Assembly (NCBI GenBank): GCA_963734865.1
Contig: CAVTIV010000022.1
Coordinates: 62,001-126,000, forward strand
DNA length: 64,000 nucleotides
Direction of reading: 5' to 3'
Source of the DNA: CBDCUW01 sp963734865
Lineage (GTDB): Bacteria > Planctomycetota > Planctomycetia > Pirellulales > Pirellulaceae
The notes beneath the pieces are model-generated. The model worked only from the letters and a program-made list of their open reading frames with translations, was not told the origin of the DNA and ran no database searches. Positions 41,201 to 56,200 of the stretch are shown here, one piece after another. The translations under genes and the position numbers were made by a program. The first letter of the stretch is position 1, and every line of letters begins with the position of its first letter.

Positions 41201-44200
41201 AGAGTGGTGGTACGATTCATTTGGGTGATACGTTCACGGTCGCCGACTTGGGATCATTCACGGGCAGTTCCGGAACCGTGAATATTTTTGGCACGCTGGA
41301 GGATGATGGGATAGGCCTGGACGACATCTTGTCGATTAACGCGCGGACCTGGCAGCTCAGTGGCGGCACAATCGGCGGATGACGATCGATGATGCGGGAC
41401 TTGACGGCGTCTTTCAGAGTCACCAGCGCTGACGGGACATTGGATGGCGTGACGTTGGCCGCGGATACCGAGCTTGAAGAAGGTGCCCAGGTCACGGTAC
41501 TAAAAGATTTGATACTCGATGGCGCCACACGGTAACGCTCGGAGCGGTCGACCGGCAGCGCCAGCGCTCGTTCGATACGGGCTTGAACTTTTCCGACGGT
41601 CTCCAGCCGGACCAGACGCTGGGCGGCACTGGCGAGGTGGTGCTGCGTCTGACGGGAACCAACAGTATCGCCCAGCGATTCGTGCGTGTACGCTCCACCT
41701 GGGCGGCCTAAGGATCGGTGAGAATGTCACAGTCCGCAGCGCAGATGATTCACAATATGTCACGCTCGGTGGCGTGCAACCGCTGATCATCGAGGGAACA
41801 GTATCGTCCCAGTCGACCGCGTCGTCATTGAACACGTTGCTGGTGACCGGTTCCACGGTGACCAACGAAGGTACGCTGCAGAGTCTGGCAGGCGAACTGC
41901 ATGTGAACGACCTGACGTTGAATTTGGGCCAGACGTTGATCGACGGTGGCGATTCCGTAGTCAACGGTACGTACAGCGTTGACCAGCCAGTGTCCATCAA
42001 CGGCGGCCGGACCTGGACGGCAGTTACACGATGGATCAACCGGTTTCGCTGCTCAGCGGAAGTCTGACGTTCAGTGGTGATTGGGATAACGAGAGTACGA
42101 TCGACCAGAGCGGTGGGACGATTCATCTAGGTGATACGTTTACTGTCGCCGACTTGGGTACGTTCACGGGCGACACTGGAACTGTGAATATTTTTGGCGA
42201 TTTGGACGATCCGGGACAGACGCTGACGATTGACGCGCGGACCTGGCAGCTCGATAGCAAGCGGATCATCGGGTTGACGCTCGCCGATGGCGGCGCCGGT
42301 GGATCGTCCAGGTGACCAGCAACGATGGGACGTTGGATGGCGTGACGTTGGCGGTGGATTCAACGCTTCAACAAGGCGCCCAGGTAACGGTGCTGAAGGA
42401 TTTGATTCTCGATAACGCCACGCTGACGCTGCAGCGGCTCACCACCAGCAGTAACGTCGAGTTCGACACGGGTCTGAACTTTTCCGACGTAGACCAGCCC
42501 AACCAGACACTCGGCGGCAGTGGCGAAGTGGTGTTGCAGCAGTCAGGCGACGGCAATGTTCCCTCGCGCCTGTTGCGCGTGCATTCCACCGTCGGCAGCT
42601 TAACGATTGGTGAAAACGTCACGGTCCGCAGTACGAGCGATTCACGATTCGTCACGCTAGGGGGCGTGTTTCCGTTGATCATCGAGGGGACGGTCTCGTC
42701 CCAAGCGACTTCGTCGCCCCCCACGTTGTTGGTGACCGGTTCCACGGTCACCAACAATGGCACACTGGAGAGCCGGACGGGCACGTTGGACGTCGATAAC
42801 CTGATCGGGAACCTAGGCCAGACGTCGATCAACGGCGGTGATTTGTTGGTCAGCGGCAGCTTCAGTGTTGATCAGCCGGTAACCATCAACGGCGGCCTGG
42901 ACCTGGACGGCAGCTACACGATCGATCAACCGGTTTCGCTGCTCAGCGGAAGACTGACGTTGAGTGGCGACTGGGACAACGAGAGTACGATTGACCAAGG
43001 CGCTGGGACGATCAACTTGGGCGGTGTGTTTACGGTGGATGATCTTGGTGCCACGGTCCCGACGAACTTTACCGGCAGCGGCGGGACCGTCAACATCATC
43101 GGTACGCTCAGTGCCGGTGTGAATTCGGTGCTGTTGATCAATTCCGAGCGGACCTGGCAACTCAATGGCGGCACGATCCAGGATGTCACGATCGATGACG
43201 ACAACAACGGCGGTGCGCCCGCGACGCTGCAGGTGACCAGCAATGACGGCGCGCTCGACGGAGTAATACTGGGGGTCGATACGACGATGGTGACCGGTGC
43301 AGTTGTCACGGTCACCAATGATTTGATCCTTGACGATGTAACGCTGCGGCTTAGCCGGGCGGGCAACATCAATACGCCGGATGATATCGATCTGCGATTC
43401 TCGGGCGGAAGTCAAACGCTGGGTGGGGTCGGCGTCGTCGAATTATTGAACAGCTTTGGCGTAAATGCATTGGAACGATATCTTCGCATACGGCCAGCCG
43501 ACGGTGCGGACCTTTTGATTGACTCGGGAATCACCGTTCAAAATGATCCGAGTTCGGTATTTTACAACATTGGGGGATCCCAGCCTGCCGATCACGATTG
43601 CCGGAACTGTGATCGCCCAGAGGGGCAAGCGAGCAACAACTCCCTGCGTGTGACCGGTTCAAGTGTGACCAACAACGGGTTGTTGGAGAGTCTGACGGGC
43701 ACGTTGGACGTCGATAACCTGATCGGGAACCTAGGCCAGACGTTGATCGACGGTGGTGATTTGTTGGTCAGCGGCAGCTTCAGTGTTGATCAGCCGGTGA
43801 CCATCAACGGCGGCCTGGACCTGGACGGCAGCTACACGATCGATCAGCCCGTTTCGCTGCTCAGCGGAAGACTGACGTTGAGTGGCGACTGGGACAACGA
43901 GAGAACCATCGACCAAGACGCTGGGACGATCAACTGGGGCGGTGGTTTACGGTGGATGATCTTGGTGCCAAGGTCCCGACGAACTTTACCGGCAGCGGCG
44001 GGACCATCAACATCATCGGTACGCTCAGTGCCGGTGTGAATTCGGTGCTGCTGATCAATTCCGAGCGACCTGGCAGCTGGACGGTGGAACGATCCAGGGG
44101 GTCACAATCAATGACGACAACAACGGCGGTGCGGTTGCGACGCTCCAGGTGACCAGCAATGACGGCGCGCTTGACGGTGTAATACTGGGGGTCGATACGA

Positions 44201-47200
44201 CGATGGTGACCGGTGCAGTTGTCACGGTCACCAATGATTTGATCCTTGACGATGTAACGCTACGGCTTAGCCGGGCGGGCGACATCAATACGCCGGATGA
44301 TATCGATCTGCGATTCTCGGGCGGAAGTAAACGCTGGGTGGGGTTGGCGTCGTTGAATGATTGAACAGCTTTGGCGTAAATGCATTGGAACGATATCTTC
44401 GCGTCCGGCCAGCCGATGGTGCGGACCTTTTGATTGACTCGGGAATCACCGTTCAAAATGATCCGAGTTCGTATTTTACAACATTGGGGGATCCCAGCCT
44501 GCCGATCACGATTGCCGGAACTGTGATCGCACAGAGCGGGCAAGCGAGCAACAACTCCCTGCGTGTGACCGGTTCAAGTGTGACCAACAATGGTGCGTTG
44601 CAAGTCGATTCTGCAGTCTTGGATATCGACAACCTGTCCGGAAACCTGGGAACGGCCTTGATCAATGGCGGAAGTCTCGATCTTGACGGCAACTACGTTT
44701 TGGATAAACCCGTTAGCGTTCCCGACGGTAGTCTCTCGCTCCGCGGCCAGTGGTCCAACGATAGCGTGATTGATCAAGCAGCGGGACAGATCAATTTGTA
44801 CGACAGTTTCACCGTCGCTGATCTAGGTACATTCACCGGTACCGGTGGTACGGTGTCGATCGTCGGAACATTGGACGACGTGGGTGCAACACTGCCGATC
44901 GATTCCGAGCGCACGTGGCAGGTTGCCGGGGGCGTGATTCGGGGCGCTCAGATTGTGGACGATGGTGACGGTGACGCGGCCGGGACTCTTCAATTGACCA
45001 GCGCCGATGGCACGTTGGACGGCGTTATTCTAAGTGTCGATACAACGTTGCAGAGCGGAGCGGTCGTTACGGTCCTCAATGACCTGACGCTCGATCAAAC
45101 CACGCTACACTTGAATCGTGACGGCGGCAGCAATACGCCGGATGATATCCAGCTTAACTTTGACGGAGGTAGCCAAACGCTTGGTGGCGTCGGAACAGTT
45201 GAGTTGTTCAACGGCTTCGGAGTTTTCTCGCTTGAACGCTACGTCCGCTTGCGCCCGACCAACGGTGGCCAGCTTACGATTGGACCTCAGGTCATCGTGC
45301 AGAATGATCCCTTATCGCATTTCACCACCATAGGCGATTCCACGCTTCCGCTGGTGGTCGCGGGTACCATCATTTCCCAAAGTACACAGGCCAGCAACAG
45401 CGACGTGCGGTTGATCGGGTCTTCGATCACCAACAGCGGAACGCTGCGGTCGACAGACGGCCTGCTCGATCTGGCGACCACTCCATCGAACTTTTCAGCC
45501 GGCATGCTGACGGGAGGACGTTGGGAAGCCAGCGGCGGCGGCGATGTCCGACTGCCTGCTGGAAACGTTATCGACACCGTTGCTTCGGCAATCGTCCTCG
45601 ATGGCGCGGGATCGTTCCTCGAAGCGGGAGCGGGCGTTGATGCGATCGAGACGATCACGTCGATCGCGCCCGCTGGTGATCTGACGATTCAAAATGGTCA
45701 CGACTTTACCACTGTTGGCGCCTTTACCAACGACGGTGCATTGACGGTCGGCGGTGGGACATCGTTTATCGTACCGGCCGGTGACAGCTTTGTCAGCAGT
45801 GGTGTGACGATCGTCAATGGCAGATTTGACCAGCGATACGATCACCGTCGTAAGTGGCCGGCTTGGTGGTAGCGGCACGATCACGGGACCGATCACGGCT
45901 CAGACAAGTGCGACCGTCGCTCCGGGCAACAGCCCCGGAATTCTGAACGTCAACAATTTTAATTTGCAATCTGGAGCGACGCTGCTGATCGATACCGGCG
46001 GCACCGTCGCGGGCACGGACTATGACCAGTTGAACGTGACCGGCACCGTGACGCTCGCCGGCGATCTGGACATCGACGTTTTCAAAAGCATCGTCAAGGG
46101 CACGCAGTTCACGATCATCAATAACGACGGCGCCGACGCGATCGGTGGCACGTTTAATGGAATTGTTGAGGGTGCAACCGTCGACTTTGGTTACGACAAG
46201 TATACGATCACGTACGTCGGCGGTGATGGCAACGACGTGGTTCTGACCGCGCTGACGGACGTGCGAGCGGTGACTAACACGACTGACGCGGGCGCCGGCA
46301 GTTTGCGATTCGAGTTGAATGCGGCCCTCGGCATTGCCGGTCCTGTGCCGGTGATCTTCCGCATTGGTGGGGCCGGCCCGTTTACGATCACGCCTGGCTC
46401 GGCGTTACCCGCCGTGACAGATCCGACCTTCATCGACGCGACGACGCAAGAGACCTTCGCCGGAACACCGCTGGTCGAGGTCAGCGGAGTTGCCGCGGGC
46501 AACGTCGATGGTTTCCGCTTTGAAGCGGGCAGCGCGGGCAGCCTGCTGCGGGGCTTGGCGATCAACGGCTTCCAGCAAGATGGCGTTCAGGTCATCCAGA
46601 CGACCGATATTTCGATTGTCGGCAATTACATCGGCACCGATGTGACCGGCGCGATCGATGCCGGCAACAACGCCGACGGCATCGATCTCTATGACAGCCA
46701 GAACACCATCATCGGCGGACCCAATCCGGAAGATCGAAACGTCATCAGCGGCAACGACGGCTCCGGTGTTAACCTTCGCTTTCAGACATCCGGCACGATT
46801 CTCGAGGGCAACTACATCGGGATCAATGCGGCCGGTACGGGCGATTTGGGCAACACGAACGCCGGTGTTTTGATCGAAGCGTTCGGCAGTGCGTCCGAGG
46901 CGGCTCATGACAATCTGGTCGGTGTGATCGGCGGCGCCCCCAACGTGATTTCTGGAAATGACCAGCAAGGTGTTGTGATTCGAGACGCCGGGACAACGGG
47001 CAACGTTGTCCAAAACAACTATATCGGGCTCAATGCCGCAGGCTCGGCGTTGATTCAAAACTCGCGTGAAGGCGTCCTGATCTACAGCGGCGCCGATGGT
47101 AACGCGGTCGGCGTGGCTGGTGCGGGCAATGTGATTTGCAGGCACGATCAGCCCGCGAGCCGCCATATCCATCGACACGACCAAGTAATACCGTCCAAGG

Positions 47201-50200
47201 GAATTTAATTGGCACTGACGCGACCGGTGCGATCACTCTGGGCGGACATCAAGGTATCAAGCTCTCCGCCTCCGGGAACACCATCGGCGGAAAGAATTTT
47301 GGGGATGGCAACACGATCCGCGGCATGACGACCGAAGGAATCGACGGTGTCAGTGGGAACACTTTCCTGGGCAACTCGATTTTCGGCAGCGGGGCGCTCG
47401 GCATTGACAATGACCCGGACGGAGTGACTGTGACGAATCTGCCGGTCATCGATCTTGCGGTCTCGGGTGTTAGCAGGACCCGTGTCGGCGGCACGATCAG
47501 CGCCGTCGCAAACAGTACTTATCGGATCGAAGTCTTCAGCAGTTCGGCAGCGAACGGTTCAGGCTTCGGCGAAGGCGAGACATTTCTTGGCTTTGCAAAT
47601 GCGACGACCGACGCGACGGGGTTCGCGAGATTCAATTTTTCGACCTCGACGTTGGTGTCAGTCGGCGACGCGATCTCGGCGACTGCCACGCTGGAGGGTG
47701 TCGGCACGAGCGAGTTCGCGCAAAGTGTCGCGGCACGCTCTTCGTTGGTCGTGACCACGACGCTCGACGCGGGGGGCGGTTCACTGCGAGAAGCGATCGC
47801 CGATGCGAACCTGGCCGGCGGCGGCGATGTGATCGAGTTCGATATCAGCGGTGCCGGTCCGCACACAATCACACTGGCCACCGAATATCCCGACATTACC
47901 GATCTGACGGTGATTGACGGACGTAGCGAGCCGAATTTCGTCGCCTCGCCAGTCATCGAGTTGGCAGGCGGCGGCGCACTTGGAACGGGGCTTGATTTTC
48001 AGCCCGGCTCGGACGGCTCCGAAGTCCTTGGCCTGTCGATCACCGGATTCACGATACGAGGCATTTTCGTGGGAGCTGCGGATATGGCGATCCGGGGCAA
48101 CTACATCGGACTGGCCACCGACGGAACGACCAGGTCCGCCAATGACTGGGGGATTCAGATTCTTAACGCGCCCCGAACAGTCATCGGCGGTACGGCTCAA
48201 GAAGACCGCAACGTGATCTCCGGGAACGATAGTGAGGGTGTTCGGGTTAGCGGAGTCGCGACGGTAGGGACTCAGGTGATTGGCAATTACATTGGCACGA
48301 CCGCGGGGGGCGATGTCGCGTTGGCGAACTTCCGCGAAGGGGTCAACATTCTCTCGGCGCCGACACGCAGGTGATCAACAATGTGATCTCCGGTAATTTT
48401 CAATCCGGCGTGCAAGTGTTGGCGGCGACAGCGACGGGTACAGTCGTCCAGGGCAACTTGATCGGCACCGATTTCACGGGGATGGCAGCAATTCCCAACT
48501 CGGGCAGCGGCGTGGAGATCGGCTCCAGTGCCAGCAATACGCTCGTTGGAACCAATGCCGATGGCGTCAATGATGTTGCCGAGCGGAACGTGATTTCGGC
48601 CAATGGGTTTTACGGCGTCGAAATCAATGGCCCGGCCGAGCAGAACGTCGTCGCAGGCAACTTCCTGGGGACCAACGTGCTGGGAACAAGCGCGCTTGGC
48701 AACGACTTTGGTGTGTGGATCTTCGATGCCCCAAACAACATCATTGGCGGAAGCACGGCCGCAGCGAGAAACGTGATCTCGGGCAATCATCGGGAAGGTA
48801 TTCGCATCAGCTTATCCAATGCGACGAACAACAAGATATTTGGGAATTACATTGGCTTGGATTCGTCAGGTACCTCTGCAATACCGAACTTGAGTCGAGG
48901 CGTCTTGATCCGACCAGGCGTGGCGGGCAACTTCCTCGGTACCGATGGCGACGGTGTCGATGATGCCTTGGAAGGCAACGTGATCGCCGGACAATTGATG
49001 GACATTGAGATCGACGCGACTGCCGGCGCAAACGTCATTGCGGGCAACCTGGTCGGCACCGACGCCACAGGTCTCGTTTCGCTCAGCGGCAGCGGTGAAC
49101 GGGTATTTATCGGATCACCGAGCAACCGCATTGGTACCAATGCCGACGGGATTTCGGATGCTGAAGAACGGAATGTTTTTGCGGGCGGGGTTCAAATCGC
49201 TGGCGACCTGTCAACGTTTGCCGGCAACTTGGTGGGCATCGGGCCCGACGAATCGACGCTGGTCGGTACGCCCGACCTGATCGTCACGGGCACGTCTCCA
49301 ACGATCGGTGGTCAAGCGACGGCACAACGCAACTACTTTGCCAACACCGTTGATTTTCAGGGTGCCTTTTTCGGCACTTTCCAGAATAACTACGTCGGCG
49401 TCTTGCCTGATGGCGTGACAGCCAACGTCAGTAGTCAGCTTCGGCTAAGCGCCGGTGCACAATCCAATGTTATCGGCGGGGTCCAGGCCAATGCGGGGAA
49501 TCTGATCGCTCGAGTGCTAATCACTGATGCTGGTACAGCATCCAACGTGATTGACGGAAATCTTATCGGCGCCAACGCCGACGGCAGCGACGGTCTTGGA
49601 ACTAACGCAAATGTCGTGTTGATTGAAAATGGCGCATCGTTCAACACGATTGGGACGCCATCCAGGGGTAACGTCATCTCATCGGTCAACTCGGCGTCGA
49701 TCGTCGGAGCCGACATGCACGGCCTGGTGATTCGTGGCACGGGTACGGATGACAATCAGGTTCAACACAACCGCATCGGCTTGAACGAACATGGTGACGT
49801 TGTGATCGGAAACAATATCGGCATCTGGATCAGCGACGGCGCGGCCCGCACGATCATCGGCGGCCCCGCGGCGGGCGAAGGCAACGTGATCTCGGGCAAT
49901 GTACTTGGTGTACGAGTCGACGGAGCGGTCGACACCGAAGTCCGCGGTAACCTGATCGGCACCGATATCGACGGCGAGCTCGACTTGGGTAACCGTGGAC
50001 AGGGCGTCTTGGACACCGGCGGCAGCAGTGGCACAATCATCAGCGGGAACGTTGTTTCAGGAAACGACGGCGGCGGCATTCAGCTTGGTGACGGGTCGGC
50101 GGCTGGTTCGGCGTCGGACGCAACCATTATCGGCAACATGATCGGTACGGACATCGACGGAACGACGGCCACTGGAAATGCGGGCTTTGGAATCAAGATT

Positions 50201-53200
50201 GCGGGAGCATCCAGCATCACGGTTGGGGGCGCCGCGAAACGTGATCTCTGGGAACGCGGGACCGGGGGTCATTGTTGACGGTTCACGGTTCCCGTCATCC
50301 GGAACCATCATCCAATCCAACTACATTGGCGTTGATCGGTTTGGCAGCTCCGGCTTGGCCAACACGGACGGCGTTCAGGTGATTCAATCGGGACCATACA
50401 TCAAAGCCAACGTGATCTCAGGCAACTCGGACGATGGAATCGACATCATCGGCGGCGGACCTCCAACGGTAATCACCGGCAACATCATCGGCTTGGACTT
50501 TACCGGAACGATTGATATCGGCGGCAACGCCAGCGACGGCATCCAAGTCACCGATTCGGGATCCAACCAGGTAGGTGTTATTGGCGCAGGTGGCAACATC
50601 ATTTCCGGAAACGGCGAGAACGGCATCTTGATTTCGGGAACCGCCTCGATTGGTAACTGGATCGTCAACAATCGCATCGGTACCGACACGACGGGGACTC
50701 TGGATCGCGGGAACACGCTCAACGGTATCGCGATAGCGGGCAATTCCAGTGGAGTCATCATCGGCAGCAATGGCGATGGCAACTCGGATCCCGGCGAAGC
50801 AAATCTGATCAGCGGAAACAATGGTCACGGCGTTGCGGTCGCCTCGGCTGCCTCCGTTTCGATTGCCGGAAACCGAATTGGTACCAGCCTGAATGGGATC
50901 ACACAGATTCCCAACGTCGGTGATGGCGTGTCGATCCAGTCATCAAGCGACGTCACCATTGGTGGGCTGGGCTCGTCGCAAGGGAATCAGATTGCCAACA
51001 ACTTTGGCGGTGGCGTCGTCTCCCTTGGCAACAGCAGCAGCGGTGTCTCTATTCGAGCCAACGAAATTGTCAACAACGTTGGTCTGGGAATTGACTTCGC
51101 AATCGCCGGAGTGTCGGTGAATGATCCAGGTGAGTCGGACGGCTTGCAGAACTTCCCGGCCCTGTCGGCAGCGCTGTCGGGCAGCACAACCGAGGTGACT
51201 GGATCGCTGACGAGCAGCCCTAACTCAACCTTCCAGATTGACTTTTACGCCAGCGACATTCGAGACAGTAGCAGTTTTGGCGAGGGGCAGCGCTATCTTG
51301 GCTCGACGAGCATCCTACTCGATGGCTCCGGATACGGCGACATCAATGTGAGTGGTTTGGCGTCCACGCTGACGGGCGAATTCGTGACCGCGACCGCTAC
51401 CGATGCAGCTGGTAATACATCCGAGTTCTCATTGGCGCAGCAAACCACCTCGACCGCACCGCCAACCATTCTGCAAGACAGTTTATTGGTCACCGTCATC
51501 GACCAGGGAACCGAACAAGCAAACTTCGGACTACCTACATTGATCGTCAACGAAGGGGACCTGTTATTCTTGACCGGCGATTTCGCCGACGCTGACAGCA
51601 GCGTCGCGGTATCCATCAATTGGGGTGATGGTCAAACAACGACGGATCCTGTGATTCGGCGAAGAGTCGTTCACCGGACAGCATGTTTATGCGGATGATG
51701 ATCCCAGCGAAAGCTCCAGTGACGTTTACGGAGTCGTCGTCAGGGTGACCGATACCGACGGTAGCGGCGCCGCGGTCATTGGCATTACGGTCAAGAATGT
51801 TCCAGCGCAGGTGGACAGTTTTGGCTTTGACGCCAACACGATCAACGAAGGGCAAGTCGCCACGCTAACGGGAACGTTTAGCGATCCGGGCACCGGCGAT
51901 GACCATACGGTCGAAATTGATTGGGGCGATGGCGGGGGCAACGAGACGTTTTTGATTCCACAGGGCGATCGTCTGTTTTCGCTGGAGCATATGTATGACG
52001 ACGATGGTGACTACGACGTCCGCTTCAGCGTGTTTGACGACGATCGCGATCCCGGTTTACCCGATCCGGGCGACGTTGGCTTTTCCTATGACATCATCGA
52101 CCAGATCGAGGTACTCAATGTTGCCCCAACGGCGACGATCAATGCGCAGGCCAACGCGATCGAGGGGCAAACCATCAAGATCTCTGCCACCGTAAGTGAC
52201 GACGGCGCTGCCGATACATTCACCTATGCATGGCTGATCAAGCTGAATGGTCAAGGCGTCGCGAGCAGCGCACTGCCGAATTTCGATTTTACGCCGGCCA
52301 TCGAAGGCATTTACGACGTCGCGCTCGTGGTAAGCGATGACGAACACGCCACCTACGCGACCTCGACCACGATCAACGTCACGAACGATGCACCTACGAT
52401 CCTTCCCTCGAACATCACGATTTCGGTCGACGGCGTAGCCACCGCCAGCGTTCAAGAAGGGACGGAAATCTCCCTCCAGGGCGTCTTCACGGATGCAGGT
52501 CTGAGCGACATCCATAGCGTGACGGTAGATTTTGGCGACGGTTCGGCACCGGTGGTCACGGTCGTCGAGTTCGGCGACCGTCACTTCAGGGACATTCGAC
52601 ATACCTATGCAGACGACCCAGCGGGCCTGAACGACAATTACTTGATCACCGTTACCATGGATGATGGTGATCAGACCTCGTCGGCAACCGTGCCGCTGGA
52701 GGTTCGTAACGCGGACCCGATCGTCTCGATTCGCAGCGATCGAATCACGGCCGCGACGGTCCGGCTGGTTGCCGACATCCAGGACGCCGGAATTCTCGAT
52801 ACGCACACCATCGAGTGGTTCGTGAACGGTGCCCCCGTGGCCGGCACCAAGATTGTCAGCGTGCCGCGACCAGTCGGCACTGCGCTGGATGTATTATTCA
52901 GGGCCACGGACGACGACGGTGGCCAAGGGACTGTCACGGCGAACTATTTTGTCTTGGATGATGCTGCCAATACGGTCACGATCACCGACGGTGTCGGCGG
53001 GCAAGTCAGCGTGGCAGTCGATGGACAGCCACCAGCTGTTTTCATACCCAAAGATCAAATCTTGATCGCCACGGGAGGCGGAGACGACCGAGTCACGGTC
53101 GACCCGGCTGTCACCACCAACATACAAATCGACGCAGGCGCTGGTGACGACAGTATCATCACGGCGTCGGGCAATGACACGCTGATCGGTGGCAGCGGTG

Positions 53201-56200
53201 ACGACACACTTGTCGCCGGACCGGGCGACGATCTTTTGGAGAGTATTGCGGGAGATGATCTGCTTGATGGCGGTACGGGTGACGATCAGTACCGGTTCAA
53301 TCACTTCAGCGACAAAATCCTTGTTGATTCGGAGGGAAGTGACACACTGAACTTCGAAGCCGTTGCCGAGGATTCTGATTCGACCGGCGGCATTTCGATC
53401 GATCTGGGCATCGATGATGGCTCGCCACAGCCCGTTCGCTCCAATGGCACCGTCGCACTTTACGGCGACTTTGAGAATGTCATCGGGTCGGCTTATTCCG
53501 ATCAGATCGTCGGCAGCGACCAGCCGAACGAAATCTTTGGCGGTCCCGGGGATGACAGCATCGAAGGCTCTGGCGGTGATGACACGATCGCCGGCGGCGA
53601 CGGGGATGATACGCTGATTGGCGGAGCCGACGGCGGCGATTCGATCGATGGCGGCAGCGGCGACGATACGATCGTCTCCGGCAGTGGCTCCGACGACACA
53701 ATCTTCGGCGGCCCGGGCGACGACAGCATCCAAGGCAGCGGCGGTGACGACACGATCAGCGGCGGCGAGGGTAACGACACGATTGTCGGTGGCGACAGTG
53801 GTGGCGAGTCGATCGATGGCGGCAGCGGTGACGACACGATCACCTCCGGCGGTGGCCCTGGTGACACGATCTTTGGCGGCCCTGGCGACGACAGTATCGC
53901 AGGTTCTGGAGGTAATGACACAATCGTCGGCGGCGACGGCAACGACACGATCACCGGCGGCAACAGTGACACGGTGACAGGGGCCAGCGGTGGTGAATCG
54001 ATCACGGGAGGAACCGGCGACGACACGATCACCAGTGGCAGTGGCTCCGGCGACACGATCTTCGGCGGCCCCGGGGACGACAGCATCGAAGGTAGCGGCG
54101 GTGACGACACGATCAGCGGCGGCGATGGCGACGACACAATCAACGGCGGAGACGGCGGCAACGAATCGATCGATGGCGGCAGTGGCAACGACACGATCAC
54201 CTCCGGCGGTGGCCCCGGCGACACGATCTTCGGCGGCCCCGGCGACGACAGCATCGAAGGCTCCGGTGGCGACGACACGATCAGCGGCGGTGAGGGTGAT
54301 GACACGATCGTCGGCAGCGACGGCGGTAACGAGTCAATTGACGGCGGCAGCGGTGACGACACCATCACCTCCGGCGGTGGCCCCGGTGATACAATCTTCG
54401 GTGGTCCGGGCGACGACAGCATCGAAGGCTCTGGCGGTGACGACACGATCAGCGGCGGCGACGGTAACGACACGATCACTGGCGGCGACGGTGGCAACGA
54501 ATCGATTGACGGCGGCAGCGGTGACGACACGATCACCTCCGGCGGTGGCCCCGGTGATACGATCTTCGGTGGTCCTGGCGACGACAGCATCGAAGGCTCT
54601 GGCGGTGACGACACGATCAGCGGTGGCGACGGTGACGACACGATCACCGGTGGCGACGGTGGCAACGAATCGATTGACGGCGGCAGCGGCAACGACACGA
54701 TCACCTCCGGCGGTGGCCCCGGCGACACGATCTTCGGCGGTCCCGGCGACGACAGCATCGAAGGCTCCGGTGGCGACGACACGATCAGCGGTGGCGACGG
54801 TGACGACACGATCACCGGTGGCGACGGTGGCAATGAGTCAATCGATGGCGGCAGCGGCGACGATACGATCACTGCTGGCGCTGGCCCTGGTGATACGATC
54901 TTCGGGGGCCCCGGCGACGACAGCATCGAAGGCTCTGGCGGTGACGACACGATCAGCGGCGGCGACGGTGACGACACGATCACCGGCGGCGACGGTGGCA
55001 ACGAGTCGATCGATGGCGGCAGCGGCGACGATACCATCACTGCCGGCGCTGGCCCTGGTGATACGATCTTTGGCGGCCCGGGCGACGACAGCATCCAAGG
55101 CACCGGCGGAAGTGACACAATCAGCGGCGGCGACGGTGATGACACGATCGTTGGCGGCGATGGCGGTAGTGAGTCGATCGATGGCGGCAGCGGTGACGAC
55201 ACAATTACCAGTGGCGCCGGCCCTGGTGATACGATCTTTGGCGGTCCCGGCGACGACAGCATCCAAGGCAGCGGTGGCGACGACACCATGGTTGGCGGCG
55301 ACGGTGACGACACGATCATCGGCAGCGATGGTGGTGGTGAGTCGATCGATGGCGGCAGTGGTGACGACACGATTGTTGGCGGTGATGGCCCCGACGACAC
55401 GATCTTTGGCGGACCTGGCGACGATAGCATCCAAGGCAGCGGCGGTGCCGACACAATCATCGGCGGTGACGGTGATGACACCATCACCGGTGGCGAGGGT
55501 GGCGGCGAGTCGATCGATGGCGGCAGTGGTGACGACACGCTTTCGTCCGGGGGAGGGATTGGCGACACGATTTTCGGCGCCGCCGGTAACGATCTGGTCA
55601 TCCTGGCAAGCGGATCGGTGAAGATTTTCGGTGATGACGACGTCACCAACGATCCGATCAGCGATGATCGGATCCTGATCCAAGCGGACGCGGACATCCG
55701 AATTGTCACCGGAGTGCAGAACAACCAGGCGACGGTTACTGTGAACGGAGTTGCGGTCGCCGATCTTACCGACGTTGACGCGGCATTGCTCGTTGGCGGA
55801 GCCGGCAATAATGTGTTGGACGCTTCGATGTTTAACGGCGACGCGGGACTCGTCGGCGCAGCCGGCGACGACACACTCCTTGGTGGCAGTGGTAACGATA
55901 CGCTCGAAGGCGGCCCTGGAAACGATTCACTCGCCGGCGGCGACGGTGATGATACCTATCTCTTTACCGGCTTGGATCTCGGTGTTGACGTGGTCGACGA
56001 AGTGGCCGATCAATCGAACGATACGCTGGACTTCTTTGGTCTGTTGTCGACGATCGATATCGATCTCTCACGGGTCGATCTTCAGACCGTAGCGGTAGGG
56101 AACCTGCAGTTGCAACTGACCAGTCCGAATGCGATCGAGAGCGTGATCGGAACGGTCTTCTCCGACAAGTTACTTGGAAACGATCGGAATAACATACTGG

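Larger units (their letters stand above)
40500..45430 (+). repeat. C and D modules: about 845-920-bp tandem repeats, 3 + 3 copies
   Basis: The 'DGTLDGVTL/VIL' anchor recurs at about 40544, 41449, 42342 (C) and 43263, 44179, 45024 (D). C1/C2 and D1/D2 are each near-identical pairs. C and D share the segment 'VDQPVSINGGLDLDGSYTID' but differ in the middle, so they look like recombined relatives. Confidence 0.75.

Noticed and set aside
53990..55621. A 543-codon open + frame rich in Ala, Thr and Arg in the RTX array
   Set aside because: A frame-shadow of the same repeats, low complexity, with no domain.
53502..55874. A 790-codon open frame on the minus strand rich in Ser and Pro across the RTX array
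   Set aside because: It is the antisense of GGxGxD repeats (GGC/GGT/GAC give PPS-type codons). No start signal, no other support; the + strand frame carries the real domains.
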